Positions 16,626 through 26,000 of a DNA stretch of 64,000 bases are shown one piece after another. The stretch comes from Actinomycetota bacterium (lineage in GTDB: Bacteria; Actinomycetota; Acidimicrobiia; Acidimicrobiales; Ilumatobacteraceae), in contig JAPLAA010000024.1 in NCBI GenBank assembly GCA_026393475.1, positions 1 through 64,000 of the forward strand, written 5' to 3'. Made by a program: the position numbers and the translations under genes. How positions within the stretch are numbered: position 1 is the stretch's first letter; every line of letters begins with the position of its first letter. Under the pieces are notes generated by a model. It worked only from the letters and a program-made list of their open reading frames with translations, was not told where the DNA came from and searched no databases.

Positions 16626-18677
16626 ATGATCGACTACCTCTACTACCTCCTCCTGGGCACCGGGGCCGGCGCGATCATCGCCGCGCTCGGCCTCGGCCTG
16701 GTCATCACCTACCAGGGGTCGGGGGTGGTCAACTTCGCCCACGGGGCGATGGCCACCTGGGTGGTCTACGTCTACGCCGATCTCCGTCGGGGGTCGTACC
16801 CGTTGCCGATCCCCGGCCTGCCCGCCAGGTATCACTTCGGTGGCTCGATGGCCGACGACGTCGGGTTCCGGTGGGCGTTGACGTTGTCGTTGCTCACCGC
16901 GGTCGCTCTCGGTGCGCTCGTCTACCTGCTGGTGTTCAGACCGCTCCGGAAGGCGCCGGCCCTGGCGAAGATCGTCGCGAGCGTCGGCCTGGTGATCATC
17001 TTCACCTCGCTCGTCGACCGCCGGTTCGCCGACAGCACGAGCCTGCGGGTCGACCCGATCCTGCCCCGCGAGCCCGTCACGATCACCGACGACCTCACGA
17101 TCCCCCGCGACGGCCTGTGGCTGATGGCGATCGTGGTCGTGATCGGCATCGTGCTGTGGGCCATGTCGAGGTACTCGCGTGTCGGTCTGGTCACGCGTGC
17201 GGCGGCGGAGAACGAGAAGGGGGCGATCCTGCTCGGCTACTCGCCGGATCGGCTCGCCGCGCTCAGCTTCGTCGTCGCGTCACTCGTCAGCGGGCTCGTG
17301 GCGATCCTCGCCGCGCCGATGATCCAGTTGGGGTCGGGGCTGTTCACCTTCGGGTTCCTGATCCCGGCCCTCGGCGCGGCGCTCATCGGCAGCTTCCGGC
17401 ACGTCGGCCCCACGGTGGCGACCGGGCTCGCGATCGGCATGGTGCAACAGACCTTCGTCAAGATGCAGGGCGACATCAGCTGGTTCCCCGACTACGGCGC
17501 CCGGGAGGGCCTGCCGTTCCTGATCATCATCGTGGCGATGGTGGCGTTGGGCGAACGACTCCCCGAACGAGGGGCGGTCGACATGTGGCGGCTGCCCACC
17601 GTCCCGCCGGCGCGGGTGACGCCGATGTCCGTCGGCGTACCGGTCGTCGCAGCCGTCACGGGTCTGCTGTTGTTCGGGCCGCTGTGGCGCGGCGCGATCA
17701 TGACCACGGTGATCATGGTCGTGATGGCCCTGTCGTTCGTGATCCTCACGGGCTACGCGGGACAGACGTCGCTGGCCCAGATGGCGTTCGCCGGCGTGGC
17801 GGGGTTCTCGCTGTCGAAGATGGCGATGGCGTGGGACATCCCGTTCCCGCTCGCGCCGATCGGCGCCACCATCGTCGCCACCGCGTTCGGCGCGCTCACC
17901 GGACTCCCGGCACTGCGCCTCCGCGGCACGAACCTCGCGATCGTGACGCTGGCGGGCGGCGTCGCGATCACCGAGTTCGTGTTCAAGAACCCGAGATTCG
18001 TCGGCGACGCGAGCACCGGCGGTGCGAAGGTCCCGAATCCGGAACTGTTCGGTTGGGACTTCGGTCTGGTCCTCGGCGACAAGTCGTCGCGGCCGGTCTT
18101 CGGCATCTTCCTGGTCGTCGTCGCGCTGGTCCTCGCCCTCGTGGTGAGCAACATCCGCCGGAGCGCGATCGGACGGCGAATCCTGGCGATCCGCTCGAAC
18201 GAGCGGGCCGCCGCGGCGATCGGCATCAGCGTCGCCAAGGTGAAGATGATGGCGTTCACGATGTCGGCGTTCGTGGCGGGTGTCGCAGGGTGTCTCCTGG
18301 CGTATCGGTTCGGTGCGGTCAGCGACGCTTCCTACGGCATCGTCGCCTCGCTGACGGCGCTCGCCGTCGCCTACCTCGGCGGCATCACGAGCGTCAGCGG
18401 CGCCGTGACCGCGGGGATCACTGCGGCGTCCGGTGTCGCGTTCTTCGGCATGAGCGAATTGATCGGCGGACTGGGGACCTGGGAGGCGTTCATCGGTGGC
18501 GTCCTGCTGATCATCACCGCGATCCAGAACCCCGAGGGGATCGCCGGCGGCATCCGAACCAAGGTGGCGGCACAGCGCCGGCTCCGTGCGGCGGCCGCCG
18601 CGAGCGGCAGCACCGGGACGGCGGGACCGTCGTCGACATCGGTGTCGCCGCGACAGCCGATCGAGTCGCCCGCCTGA
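16626..18677 (+). CDS. Fused LivH-LivM branched-chain-type ABC permease
   Basis: A single 683-residue protein joins the two permeases that are normally separate. Residues 1 to about 305 form the LivH half (NFAHGAMA motif near residue 37, then about eight helices). Residues about 325-650 form the LivM half, with GYAGQTSLAQMAF, LRLRGTNLAIVTLA and a typical EAA-like loop near IRSNERAAAAIGI. It forms the membrane channel for the binding protein upstream. No LivG or LivF ATPase follows; the next gene is on the other strand. Confidence 0.92.
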   Translation: MIDYLYYLLLGTGAGAIIAALGLGLVITYQGSGVVNFAHGAMATWVVYVYADLRRGSYPLPIPGLPARYHFGGSMADDVGFRWALTLSLLTAVALGALVYLLVFRPLRKAPALAKIVASVGLVIIFTSLVDRRFADSTSLRVDPILPREPVTITDDLTIPRDGLWLMAIVVVIGIVLWAMSRYSRVGLVTRAAAENEKGAILLGYSPDRLAALSFVVASLVSGLVAILAAPMIQLGSGLFTFGFLIPALGAALIGSFRHVGPTVATGLAIGMVQQTFVKMQGDISWFPDYGAREGLPFLIIIVAMVALGERLPERGAVDMWRLPTVPPARVTPMSVGVPVVAAVTGLLLFGPLWRGAIMTTVIMVVMALSFVILTGYAGQTSLAQMAFAGVAGFSLSKMAMAWDIPFPLAPIGATIVATAFGALTGLPALRLRGTNLAIVTLAGGVAITEFVFKNPRFVGDASTGGAKVPNPELFGWDFGLVLGDKSSRPVFGIFLVVVALVLALVVSNIRRSAIGRRILAIRSNERAAAAIGISVAKVKMMAFTMSAFVAGVAGCLLAYRFGAVSDASYGIVASLTALAVAYLGGITSVSGAVTAGITAASGVAFFGMSELIGGLGTWEAFIGGVLLIITAIQNPEGIAGGIRTKVAAQRRLRAAAAASGSTGTAGPSSTSVSPRQPIESPA

Positions 18678-18704
18678 CGAGCAGGCCCGATCGAGCGGAC
18701 ACCC

Positions 18705-18760
18705 GATCAGAGCAGGCCGATCAGAGCAGGCCGATCAGAGCAGGCCGATCAGAGCAGGCC
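18705..18760. repeat. Four 14-bp tandem repeats overlapping a stop codon
   Basis: Four exact GATCAGAGCAGGCC units. The last one (18747-18760) contains the final codons and TGA of the minus-strand gene at 18749, so the same Gly-Leu-Leu-stop sequence is present four times in a row downstream of that gene. Confidence 0.95.
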
Positions 18761-19693
18761 GACCTCGAAGCTCTCGATGCGGTACTGGTCGAAGCCGCCC
18801 TCCTCGCCGAACTGGCCGAGGCGCAGGCCGGCGAAGGGCAGGTCGAGCCCGGGCGGGATGGTGGTGCGCGCGAGCTCGGCACCGTCGAGCTTCATCACGA
18901 TCTCGCCGCCCACGATCTCGGCCCGCACGGTGTAGGTGCGGTACGACCCCATCACCCCGGCGAACACATGGCTCGTCGCGTCGTAGCAACCGTCGACGAC
19001 GAACGAGATGCGACCGGCATGCATGTTGTTCCACGGGTCGACCTCGGCCCAGTCCATCGTCGAGCCGCCGGCGCACCCGCCGCTGGTGTTGGGCGGATCG
19101 TCGAAGAACATGATCGCGGGGTGGGCGTCCTCGCCGTTGGACGCCACCGTCACGACGGCCTCGATGTACCGATCGCCGCTCAGCGGCCCGACGGGGGCCC
19201 GCACGAGGACGTCCTCCCACTCCGTCATCGCCGGATCGCGGAAGATCGCACCGTTCCCCACGACGCCCGGACGTGGCGTGAGGTGAGGGCCGTAGCTCGG
19301 CAGCAGCATGCCGTTGTCGAGCGCGGTGCCCGGCACGTCGAACGAGGTGCTGAACAGCACGTTGCTCGGCGCAGCCTCCACCGGCGGCGCCGGCGGAGGC
19401 GTCACGGGAACCGTCGCCGGCGTGGTCTCGACCACCGTCGCCGCGATGGTGGAGGCAGGGGCCACGGTGCTCTCGGCGGCCGCGGCCGCGGCCGCGGTGA
19501 CGGTCGTGTCGGTCGCGGCCTCGGTGGTCGGTGACACCTCCGACGTGGTGACCGCGGTGGTCGCCGGAGCGACCGATGACTCGTCGTCGTCACCGGAGAC
19601 GGCGATCACGACCGCGACGACAGCACTCACGGCGACGACGACGGCGGCCCCGGCGATCGCGCGCGTCCGAGGGGGGATGCTCCGCACTGGCAT
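18749..19693 (-). CDS. Secreted or membrane-anchored protein with Thr/Ala-rich stalk
   Basis: The 314-residue product has a basic N-terminus, one hydrophobic anchor (about 12-33), a low-complexity stalk rich in T, A, V and P (about 38-108) and a globular beta-rich domain (about 112-312). The latter opens NVLFSTSFDVPGTALDNG and ends FDQYRIESFEVGLL, the usual shape of a LamG/concanavalin-like lectin or glucanase fold. Two cysteines (GGCAGG and DGCYD) may form a disulfide. No catalytic motif is seen, so carbohydrate binding outside the cell is the best guess. Confidence 0.6.
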   Translation of the reverse strand: MPVRSIPPRTRAIAGAAVVVAVSAVVAVVIAVSGDDDESSVAPATTAVTTSEVSPTTEAATDTTVTAAAAAAAESTVAPASTIAATVVETTPATVPVTPPPAPPVEAAPSNVLFSTSFDVPGTALDNGMLLPSYGPHLTPRPGVVGNGAIFRDPAMTEWEDVLVRAPVGPLSGDRYIEAVVTVASNGEDAHPAIMFFDDPPNTSGGCAGGSTMDWAEVDPWNNMHAGRISFVVDGCYDATSHVFAGVMGSYRTYTVRAEIVGGEIVMKLDGAELARTTIPPGLDLPFAGLRLGQFGEEGGFDQYRIESFEVGLL

Positions 19694-19717
19694 CGGCCTA
19701 CGGTACCGGTGATCGCG

Positions 19718-20353
19718 TCAGGGCGCCTGTCGGGCGGCCCGGGCGGTGACCCACCATGCGCCCACCGCGCCGCCGGCAGACGACAGGGCGAGATCGAACA
19801 ACGTGTCGCCGTAGGTGAGCGAGAGGTTGCCCACGCCCGCCTTCATCACCCCGTACTCGGCGATCTCCCACCCGATGATCGCGAGCGCCCCGACCCCGGT
19901 GCCGGCGAGCCAGATCAACCACCGCGGTGCGGACCGCTCGGGCCCGCCGCGGGTGGCGGCGAACCCGATCGACGTGGTGATGCCGCCCATCAGGAAGCAC
20001 CAGTTCACGAAGTGGAGGACGTCGTCGGTGATGTCGACGGTGTCGTAGAGCCCCACCGCGTTGCCGAACGTGTCGAGCAGGAACGGAATGGTGAGCCCGG
20101 CGTCGAGCGCCCACGGGTAGGTGCGTCCGGGGTCGGAGCGACGCCGGATCGCGTGGTGGATCGGCACGATGAGCGCGGGTGCCAGGAACAGCGGCAGCCG
20201 GAACGCCATGCCCTTGCCCTCGAACCCGCCGACGTCGGGGAAGATCGCCCCGCACAGCAACAGGCCGGCGAGCGCCACCTTCAGGGCGAGGACCCATCGG
20301 GGCATGCGCGCCGGCGACCCGGCGGCGGTTCGGAACTGGCGGTAGTCGGGCAC
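19718..20353 (-). CDS. YjdF-like (DUF2238) polytopic membrane protein
   Basis: 211 residues, GTG start at 20353, about six hydrophobic helices. Conserved polar stretches inside the membrane region (FLLDTFGNAVGLYDTVDITD, then GWEIAEYG, then TYGDTLFDLALSSAGGAVG) are those of the YjdF/DUF2238 family, whose role is unknown. It is 24 bp upstream of the secreted protein on the same strand. Confidence 0.65.
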   Translation of the reverse strand: MPDYRQFRTAAGSPARMPRWVLALKVALAGLLLCGAIFPDVGGFEGKGMAFRLPLFLAPALIVPIHHAIRRRSDPGRTYPWALDAGLTIPFLLDTFGNAVGLYDTVDITDDVLHFVNWCFLMGGITTSIGFAATRGGPERSAPRWLIWLAGTGVGALAIIGWEIAEYGVMKAGVGNLSLTYGDTLFDLALSSAGGAVGAWWVTARAARQAP

Positions 20354-20405
20354 GCGCCAACGCTAGGGGCCGTCGTGCCCGACGCCGGGTGATCCGACCC
20401 TGTCG

Positions 20406-20435
20406 CGACCTGCCGCGACCTGCCGCGACCTGCCG
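20406..20435. repeat. Three 10-bp tandem repeats (CGACCTGCCG)
   Basis: Three exact CGACCTGCCG units lie in the divergent gap between the YjdF-like gene and the MFS exporter. Confidence 0.9.
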
Positions 20436-20496
20436 CGGCCGGACCGGATCACCGGCCACCGCCGCACGTAGGGTGACGCACGTGATCCCGTCGTGA

Positions 20497-20521
20497 GCCG
20501 ACCGCACCCGTCCCGGTCGGC
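20497..20521 (+). promoter_or_regulatory. Hairpin immediately before the MFS start codon
   Basis: GCCGACCG and CGGTCGGC form an 8-bp stem around a 9-base loop, ending three bases before ATG 20525. No Shine-Dalgarno is visible between it and the start, so the hairpin occupies the ribosome-binding region. Confidence 0.35.
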
Positions 20522-20524
20522 GGC

Positions 20525-21829
20525 ATGACCCTCGGGACGTCCGTCCACGCCGCGGGCTCGGGCAGCCCTGCGGACGCACGGACCACGGGCCCGCGCGAGT
20601 TCATCGCCCTCGTGACCGCCTCGATGGCCATGGGCGCCATGGCGATCGACATCATGCTCCCGGCGTTCCCGGACATGCGTGCCGAGTTCGGCATGGCCGC
20701 CGACTCGCCACGCATCGGGTGGATCGTGACCGCGTTCTTCCTCGGCCTCGCCGCGGGGCCGTGGTTGTACGGGCCGGCATCCGACCGGTTCGGGCGGCGA
20801 CCGCTCCTGCTCGGTGGTCTCTGCCTCTACGTCGCCGCCGGCATCGCGTGCGCGTTCGCACCCTCGTTCGGATGGGTGATCGCCGCCCGGTTCGTGTGGG
20901 GGCTCGGCGCGGCGGCGCCCCGGTCGCTCAGCCTCGCGATGATCCGCGACCGGTACGAGGGCGAGGGCATGGCCCGACTGATGTCGATGATCATGGCCGT
21001 GTTCCTGCTGGTTCCGATCCTGGCCCCCGGCTTCGGGGCGGCGTTGAACGCGGTCGCACCGTGGCGCGTGGTGTTCTGGGTGCCGACGATCGCCGCGGTC
21101 GGCCTGATCGTGTGGGGCTGGCGGCGCCTCCCGGAGACGCTCGCCGTCGACCGTCGCCGTCCCTTCACCTTCGCCGCGCTCGGCGGCGCCGTCCGGGTCA
21201 TCGCCTCCAACCGCCAGACCGTCTGCTTCACGGTCGCGATCACGTTCCTGTTCGGCGTGATGACCACCTACCTCGCCGGCTCGGAACTCATCGTCGAGGA
21301 CGTGTACGACCGGGGTTCGTGGTTCCCGGTGTTCTTCGGTGCCATCGCCGTGCTGCTCGCGCTCAGCTCGCTCAACAACGCCCGGCTCGTGCGCCGGCTC
21401 GGCATCACCGCGCTCGTACGCCGCATGGCCGTCATCGGGGTCGCCCTCGCCGCGGTGCTCGTCGCGGTGTCGGTCGGCGCTGCGGGCCATCCGAACTTCT
21501 GGCTCTTCTCGGTGTCGCTCGCCGTCGTGGTGCCGGTGGCGCAGGGCCTCGTGCCGAACTGCAACACGGCGGCGATGATGCCGGTGCCGCACGTGGCGGG
21601 CACGGCCTCGGCCGTGATCGGCACGATCACCACCGCGGGCGGCGCGCTCCTCGGCGGTCTGATCACCGGCGCCTTCGACGGCACCACACGACCGATCTCG
21701 ATCGGCATCTTCGTGTTCATCTCGATCGCCGCGGTGGCGATCCTGCTCGGCACCCACGGCCTCACCGGTGCCGACACGCGGCCCGGCATGGGCGCGAGCA
21801 GCGCCGCCGACCGGTCTTCGAGGGCCTGA
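20525..21829 (+). CDS. MFS multidrug exporter, Bcr/CflA subfamily
   Basis: 434 residues with twelve predicted helices. The first helix carries the MAIDIMLPAFPDM signature of the Bcr/CflA drug/H+ antiporters. The loop after helix 2 has GPASDRFGRRPLLLGG, the MFS motif A. Helix 5 lacks an obvious motif C. Substrates in this group include bicyclomycin, chloramphenicol and sulfonamides, but the natural substrate here is unknown. It is monocistronic. A short duplicated segment (GGGCCTGACCCGCGG twice) begins at its stop codon. Confidence 0.88.
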   Translation: MTLGTSVHAAGSGSPADARTTGPREFIALVTASMAMGAMAIDIMLPAFPDMRAEFGMAADSPRIGWIVTAFFLGLAAGPWLYGPASDRFGRRPLLLGGLCLYVAAGIACAFAPSFGWVIAARFVWGLGAAAPRSLSLAMIRDRYEGEGMARLMSMIMAVFLLVPILAPGFGAALNAVAPWRVVFWVPTIAAVGLIVWGWRRLPETLAVDRRRPFTFAALGGAVRVIASNRQTVCFTVAITFLFGVMTTYLAGSELIVEDVYDRGSWFPVFFGAIAVLLALSSLNNARLVRRLGITALVRRMAVIGVALAAVLVAVSVGAAGHPNFWLFSVSLAVVVPVAQGLVPNCNTAAMMPVPHVAGTASAVIGTITTAGGALLGGLITGAFDGTTRPISIGIFVFISIAAVAILLGTHGLTGADTRPGMGASSAADRSSRA

Positions 21830-21853
21830 CCCGCGGGGGCCTGACCCGCGGCG

Positions 21854-22747
21854 TCAGTCCTCGGTCCGGCGCACCGCCCTCGCCCGCAGGGGATCGACCT
21901 CGCCCACCCCGTGGAGCAGCGCGGCCAGCGTCTCCACACCGTCGACCACCCGTGGGCCGGGCCGCACCATCAGACCGTTGGCGTCGATCGCCCACACGTC
22001 GCACCGGGCGGGCAGCCGGTCGAGCACATCGGCGGCGTGACCGGCAGCGCCCGCCACGTCGAACCCGCACGACGACACCACCACGACGTCGGGATCGACC
22101 TCGGCGATCGCCTCCCACGTCGTCGGCACCGATCGTTCACCGGCGCGGGCGAGCACCGCGGTACCGCCCGCCGCCTCCACCAGCTCGGGCACCCAGTGGC
22201 CCGCGACGAACGGCGGATCGGGCCACTCGAGGACGAACACCCGCGGCCGACGACGCCCGCGCACCTGCGCGGCCACCGCGGCCAACCGCTCGCGGAGCGA
22301 ACCCACGAGTTCGCCCGCACGGTCGGCGGTGCCGGTCGCGGCGCCGACCGCCTCGATCGACGCGAGCACCTCGTCGAGTCGATGCGGGTCGAGGCTCACC
22401 ACCGTGGCCTCGCATCCGAGCCGTTCGAGCGCGTCGTCGACGGTCCCGCTGGGCAGGGCGCACACCCGGCACAGATCCTGCGTGAGCACCACCTCCGGGG
22501 CGAGCGAACGGAAACGGTCGACGTCGAGGGTGTAGAGGTCGACCCCGGCGGCCACCTGCTCGCGCACCAGCGCATCGATGCCCGCCGGGGTGAGCCCGTG
22601 CGTGTCGAGACCGCCCACCACCACCGACCGGCCGACGCGGGGATCGGGCGGGAAGTCGCACTCGAACGTCACGCCCACCACGTCGTCGGCGAGCCCGAGG
22701 GCGAACGCGATCTCGGTGGCGGACGGGAGCAGGGACACGATGCGCAC
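21854..22747 (-). CDS. BtuF-like helical-backbone metal/cobalamin receptor
   Basis: 297 residues from GTG 22747. It opens MRIVSLLPSATEIAFALGL, the hallmark of BtuF/FepB-type class III binding proteins, and has the long central helix and second lobe (WPDPPFVAGHWVPELVEAAGG). There is no signal peptide or lipobox, so unlike BtuF it may be cytoplasmic, as in many actinobacterial 'cobalamin-binding proteins'. No BtuC/BtuD gene is adjacent and no cobalamin riboswitch was seen in the 258-bp upstream gap (22748-23005). Confidence 0.8.
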   Translation of the reverse strand: MRIVSLLPSATEIAFALGLADDVVGVTFECDFPPDPRVGRSVVVGGLDTHGLTPAGIDALVREQVAAGVDLYTLDVDRFRSLAPEVVLTQDLCRVCALPSGTVDDALERLGCEATVVSLDPHRLDEVLASIEAVGAATGTADRAGELVGSLRERLAAVAAQVRGRRRPRVFVLEWPDPPFVAGHWVPELVEAAGGTAVLARAGERSVPTTWEAIAEVDPDVVVVSSCGFDVAGAAGHAADVLDRLPARCDVWAIDANGLMVRPGPRVVDGVETLAALLHGVGEVDPLRARAVRRTED

Positions 22748-23005
22748 GGCAGCCGACGGTACCCGAATGAACCCGACCTCACCCGGTGGGGTCCCGACGC
22801 ACGACCGGCCCCCCACGCAGGGGGTCTTGGAGCATCGGCCCTGGTGTCTTGACGGGAACGAGCGGAAATCGTGACGAACGGCCTCAAGGGCGGACCGTCG
22901 TTGCCGATGAGAACACGCGTCCTCGTGTCCGGGAGAGCACGACGCGCCACCGAACGCCGGTCCCGCCAGGTCCGCCGGCTGCACATCTCGAAGGGCTCCC
23001 CCGTC

Positions 23006-26000
23006 ATGCCGAATCCCGACATCCCGCACGAACGCGCCGCCGACCGGTTCCGCCGGTCGCGCCTCGCCGCGCTGCCCCTCGCGGTCGCGACGCTCGCCGC
23101 CTCACTGGTCGGGTCGGTGGCCGGCGTGCTCGTCGATCCGAGTGCCGCCCCCGTCGCCGCGCTCGGCACGCCCGACATCGTCGTGACGAAGACGGCCGAC
23201 GGACGCACCCTCATCGGTGGCACGACCAACGTGACCCTGCGGGCCTGCAACCCCGTCGGCCAACCGAACGGGTACAACCTGTCGTTCCGCGACATCATCC
23301 CGAGCGGGCTGGCGCTCACCTCGGCCACGCCCGCGCCCACCCGGACCGTGCCGAACCAGCCGATCGCCGGCCAGACCACCCTCATCTGGGAGAACGTGTC
23401 CGACCTGCTGACGGGTGCGTGCAACTCGATCACGTACGGCATCGACACGAACGCCGACAACAACCTCACGACGAACCCCGTCGGCTCGACGTTCGGCACC
23501 ACCGGTGGCGCATACGTGAACACCAACGCGTTCTTCATCCCGGACTTCGATGCCAACGGCACCCCCACGACGGACATCACCGGCAGCGACACCGACGGAC
23601 CGCCCACGACGTCGATCGCCGCATTCATCACCGAGAAGGAAGCCGGCAACGCCGGCGAGGGCGAACTGCTGCGGGGCGTGCACGGCGCGCACCCGCGGAT
23701 CTACACCCTGCGCGTCCGCAACAACCCCGACACGGCCAGCAACGGTTTCTCCATCGAGGACCTCCTGCCACCGTCGCTCGAGTTCCTCGGCTGCGCGTCG
23801 TACCTCGCCACGGGCTACGCGGCCGGCACCGACAACACCGTCGATGCACCGACCAACGAGACGGTCGGCCTCCAGACCGACGAGTATCCGGGGTCCGGCC
23901 GCATGGCGCTCGGTGCTGCGGCAGCGACCTGCATCCAGCCCTCGACGATCGAGACCCTCGGTGACGGCAGCACCCGTGTGCGGTGGAGCTCGGCGGCGCT
24001 CGGATCGGCAGCGAACCTCGGCGCGAACGGCGTGCTCACCATCACCTACCTCGCCGGCATCCCGCTGCGGTCGAACACCGACACCTGGCCGAACGGCAAG
24101 CCGACCGACGCCAGCCTCGGCCAGGGCCGCAACCTCGACAACAACGACGGAGCGCCCACCTCGGAAGAGGCGAGCGAACCCAACGTCATCAACACCGTCG
24201 TCGCGAGAGGCACCTATCAGGGTCCGTCGGCGTTCGGGACGAATCCCACCCTCAACGAAGCCGCCAGCGCGACGGTGACATCGGAGGACCTCGTCATCCG
24301 GAAGTCGGCCAGCGGTCAGGTGATCCAGGGCAGCATCGTCACCTCGTCCCTCGTCGTCGAGACGAGCGAGTACCGCGACGTCACCGACATCGTCGTCACC
24401 GACACCCTCCCCGACGGCCTGTGCCCTGTCGCCACGACCGCCATCTCGATCGATGCCGACTGCGGGACCGGGGCCGACCCGACGATCGACGTCGGCAGCG
24501 GCGCCGTCGCCGCGCCGTACACCTCTGCCGTCGAGAACGCCGACGGTACGTGGACGCTCGTGTGGGACCACACCACCATCGCCGGGCTCGCCGCCCTCGC
24601 CCACTCGTCGCAGCTCACGATCGTGTTCCAGTCGCGGGTGCGCAGCTTCTACCAGGAGAACGGTTCGCCTGTCGCGGGCCGGCCGATCCTCAACTTCGAC
24701 TCGCTCACCAACCAGGTGGCCGTCGAGGCCCCCGACTTCAATCGGGGCGACATCGACCCCGTCCTCGGTGACCCCGAGGTCGACGGCCAGCTCGACTTCG
24801 ACGTGTCGTCCGCCGGCATCACGGGCATCGGCCCGTCGATCGACAAGCGCGTGTCACAGCGCTCCGGTTCGCTGCTCACCGGCGGGCTCTCCGCATCCAC
24901 GGTCGGCGACGCGTGCCGCGACGACGTGGGCATCACGTGGGCGGACGGGAACCCGTCGCCGGTCACCGGCTTCCGGCCGGGCGACTTCGTGTGCTTCGAC
25001 CTGCGCGCCACGTTCCCGGCGAACGTCGACGCAGACGGCGTCGTGGTCGAGGACCTGCTGCCGGCCCAGTTCGCACTCGTGCCGGGCTCGGCCCGGCAGG
25101 TGACCACCGGCGCCACCCCCGACACGCTCACCGGCACCTCGGTCCTCGAGGACACGAGCGGTGCCAACGACACCGTCACGTTCGCCTTGGCGAGCAGCGG
25201 CCAGGTGCCCTCCAGCCCCTCGGGTCAACAGTTCCACTGGACGATCGCGGCGCGCCTCATCGACCCGAACCTGAGCGCGGCCTACGACATCAACGCGAAC
25301 CTGATGAAGATGACCACGCGGAACACCGCGGGGTCGGTCTTCATGTACCGCGACCAGTCGACCGCCGAGTGGACCGAGCCGCAGGTGAAGCTCGACAAGT
25401 CGAACAACGCTTCGGGCCCGCTCGACGCCGGCGACACCGTCGACTACACCATCAGGCTCTGGAACGACGGCAACGTCGACGGCGCGAACGCGGAGGTGTG
25501 GGACCGCCTGCCGACCGGCATCACCTGCGCCGATGTCACGGTGATGAACCCCGTGTCGGGTGTCTGCACCGCCGGCGTCATCCGCTGGCCCGCGGCCGCA
25601 GTACCGACCGTCGCCCGCGACACCACGCTCGGCACCGCGCCGGTGTCGCTCACCTACACCGTCGACCTGCCCGCCGGCGTCGACCCCGGTCGCACGTACA
25701 CCAATACTGCAGGTGTGCGCCGCTACGAGACGGTGTCCAACGCCGACGACAGCCCGTTCGTCTACTACCCGTCGAGCAACATCGACGGCACGGTCGTGCC
25801 CAACACCGGACCGGCCACCGACAACAGCACCATCACGATCGCCACCGCTGCCGTCGGCAAGGTGCAACAGTCGAGCGTGAACGATGCCGTCGGCAACGCC
25901 GGCAACGCCTCACCGAGCACGACCGCCGAGCGCGCCACCATCGGTGAGACCATCACCTACACCATCACCGCGACGATCCCGGAGGGCACCTCCGTCGTCG

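Noticed and set aside
22748-23005. Cobalamin or cyclic di-GMP riboswitch before the BtuF-like gene or the giant surface gene
   Set aside because: No B12-box-like or GEMM core sequence could be found in this gap.
22871-23005. Longer start (GTG 22871) for the giant surface protein
   Set aside because: It would place 45 charged residues before the signal peptide. ATG 23006 gives a normal export signal.
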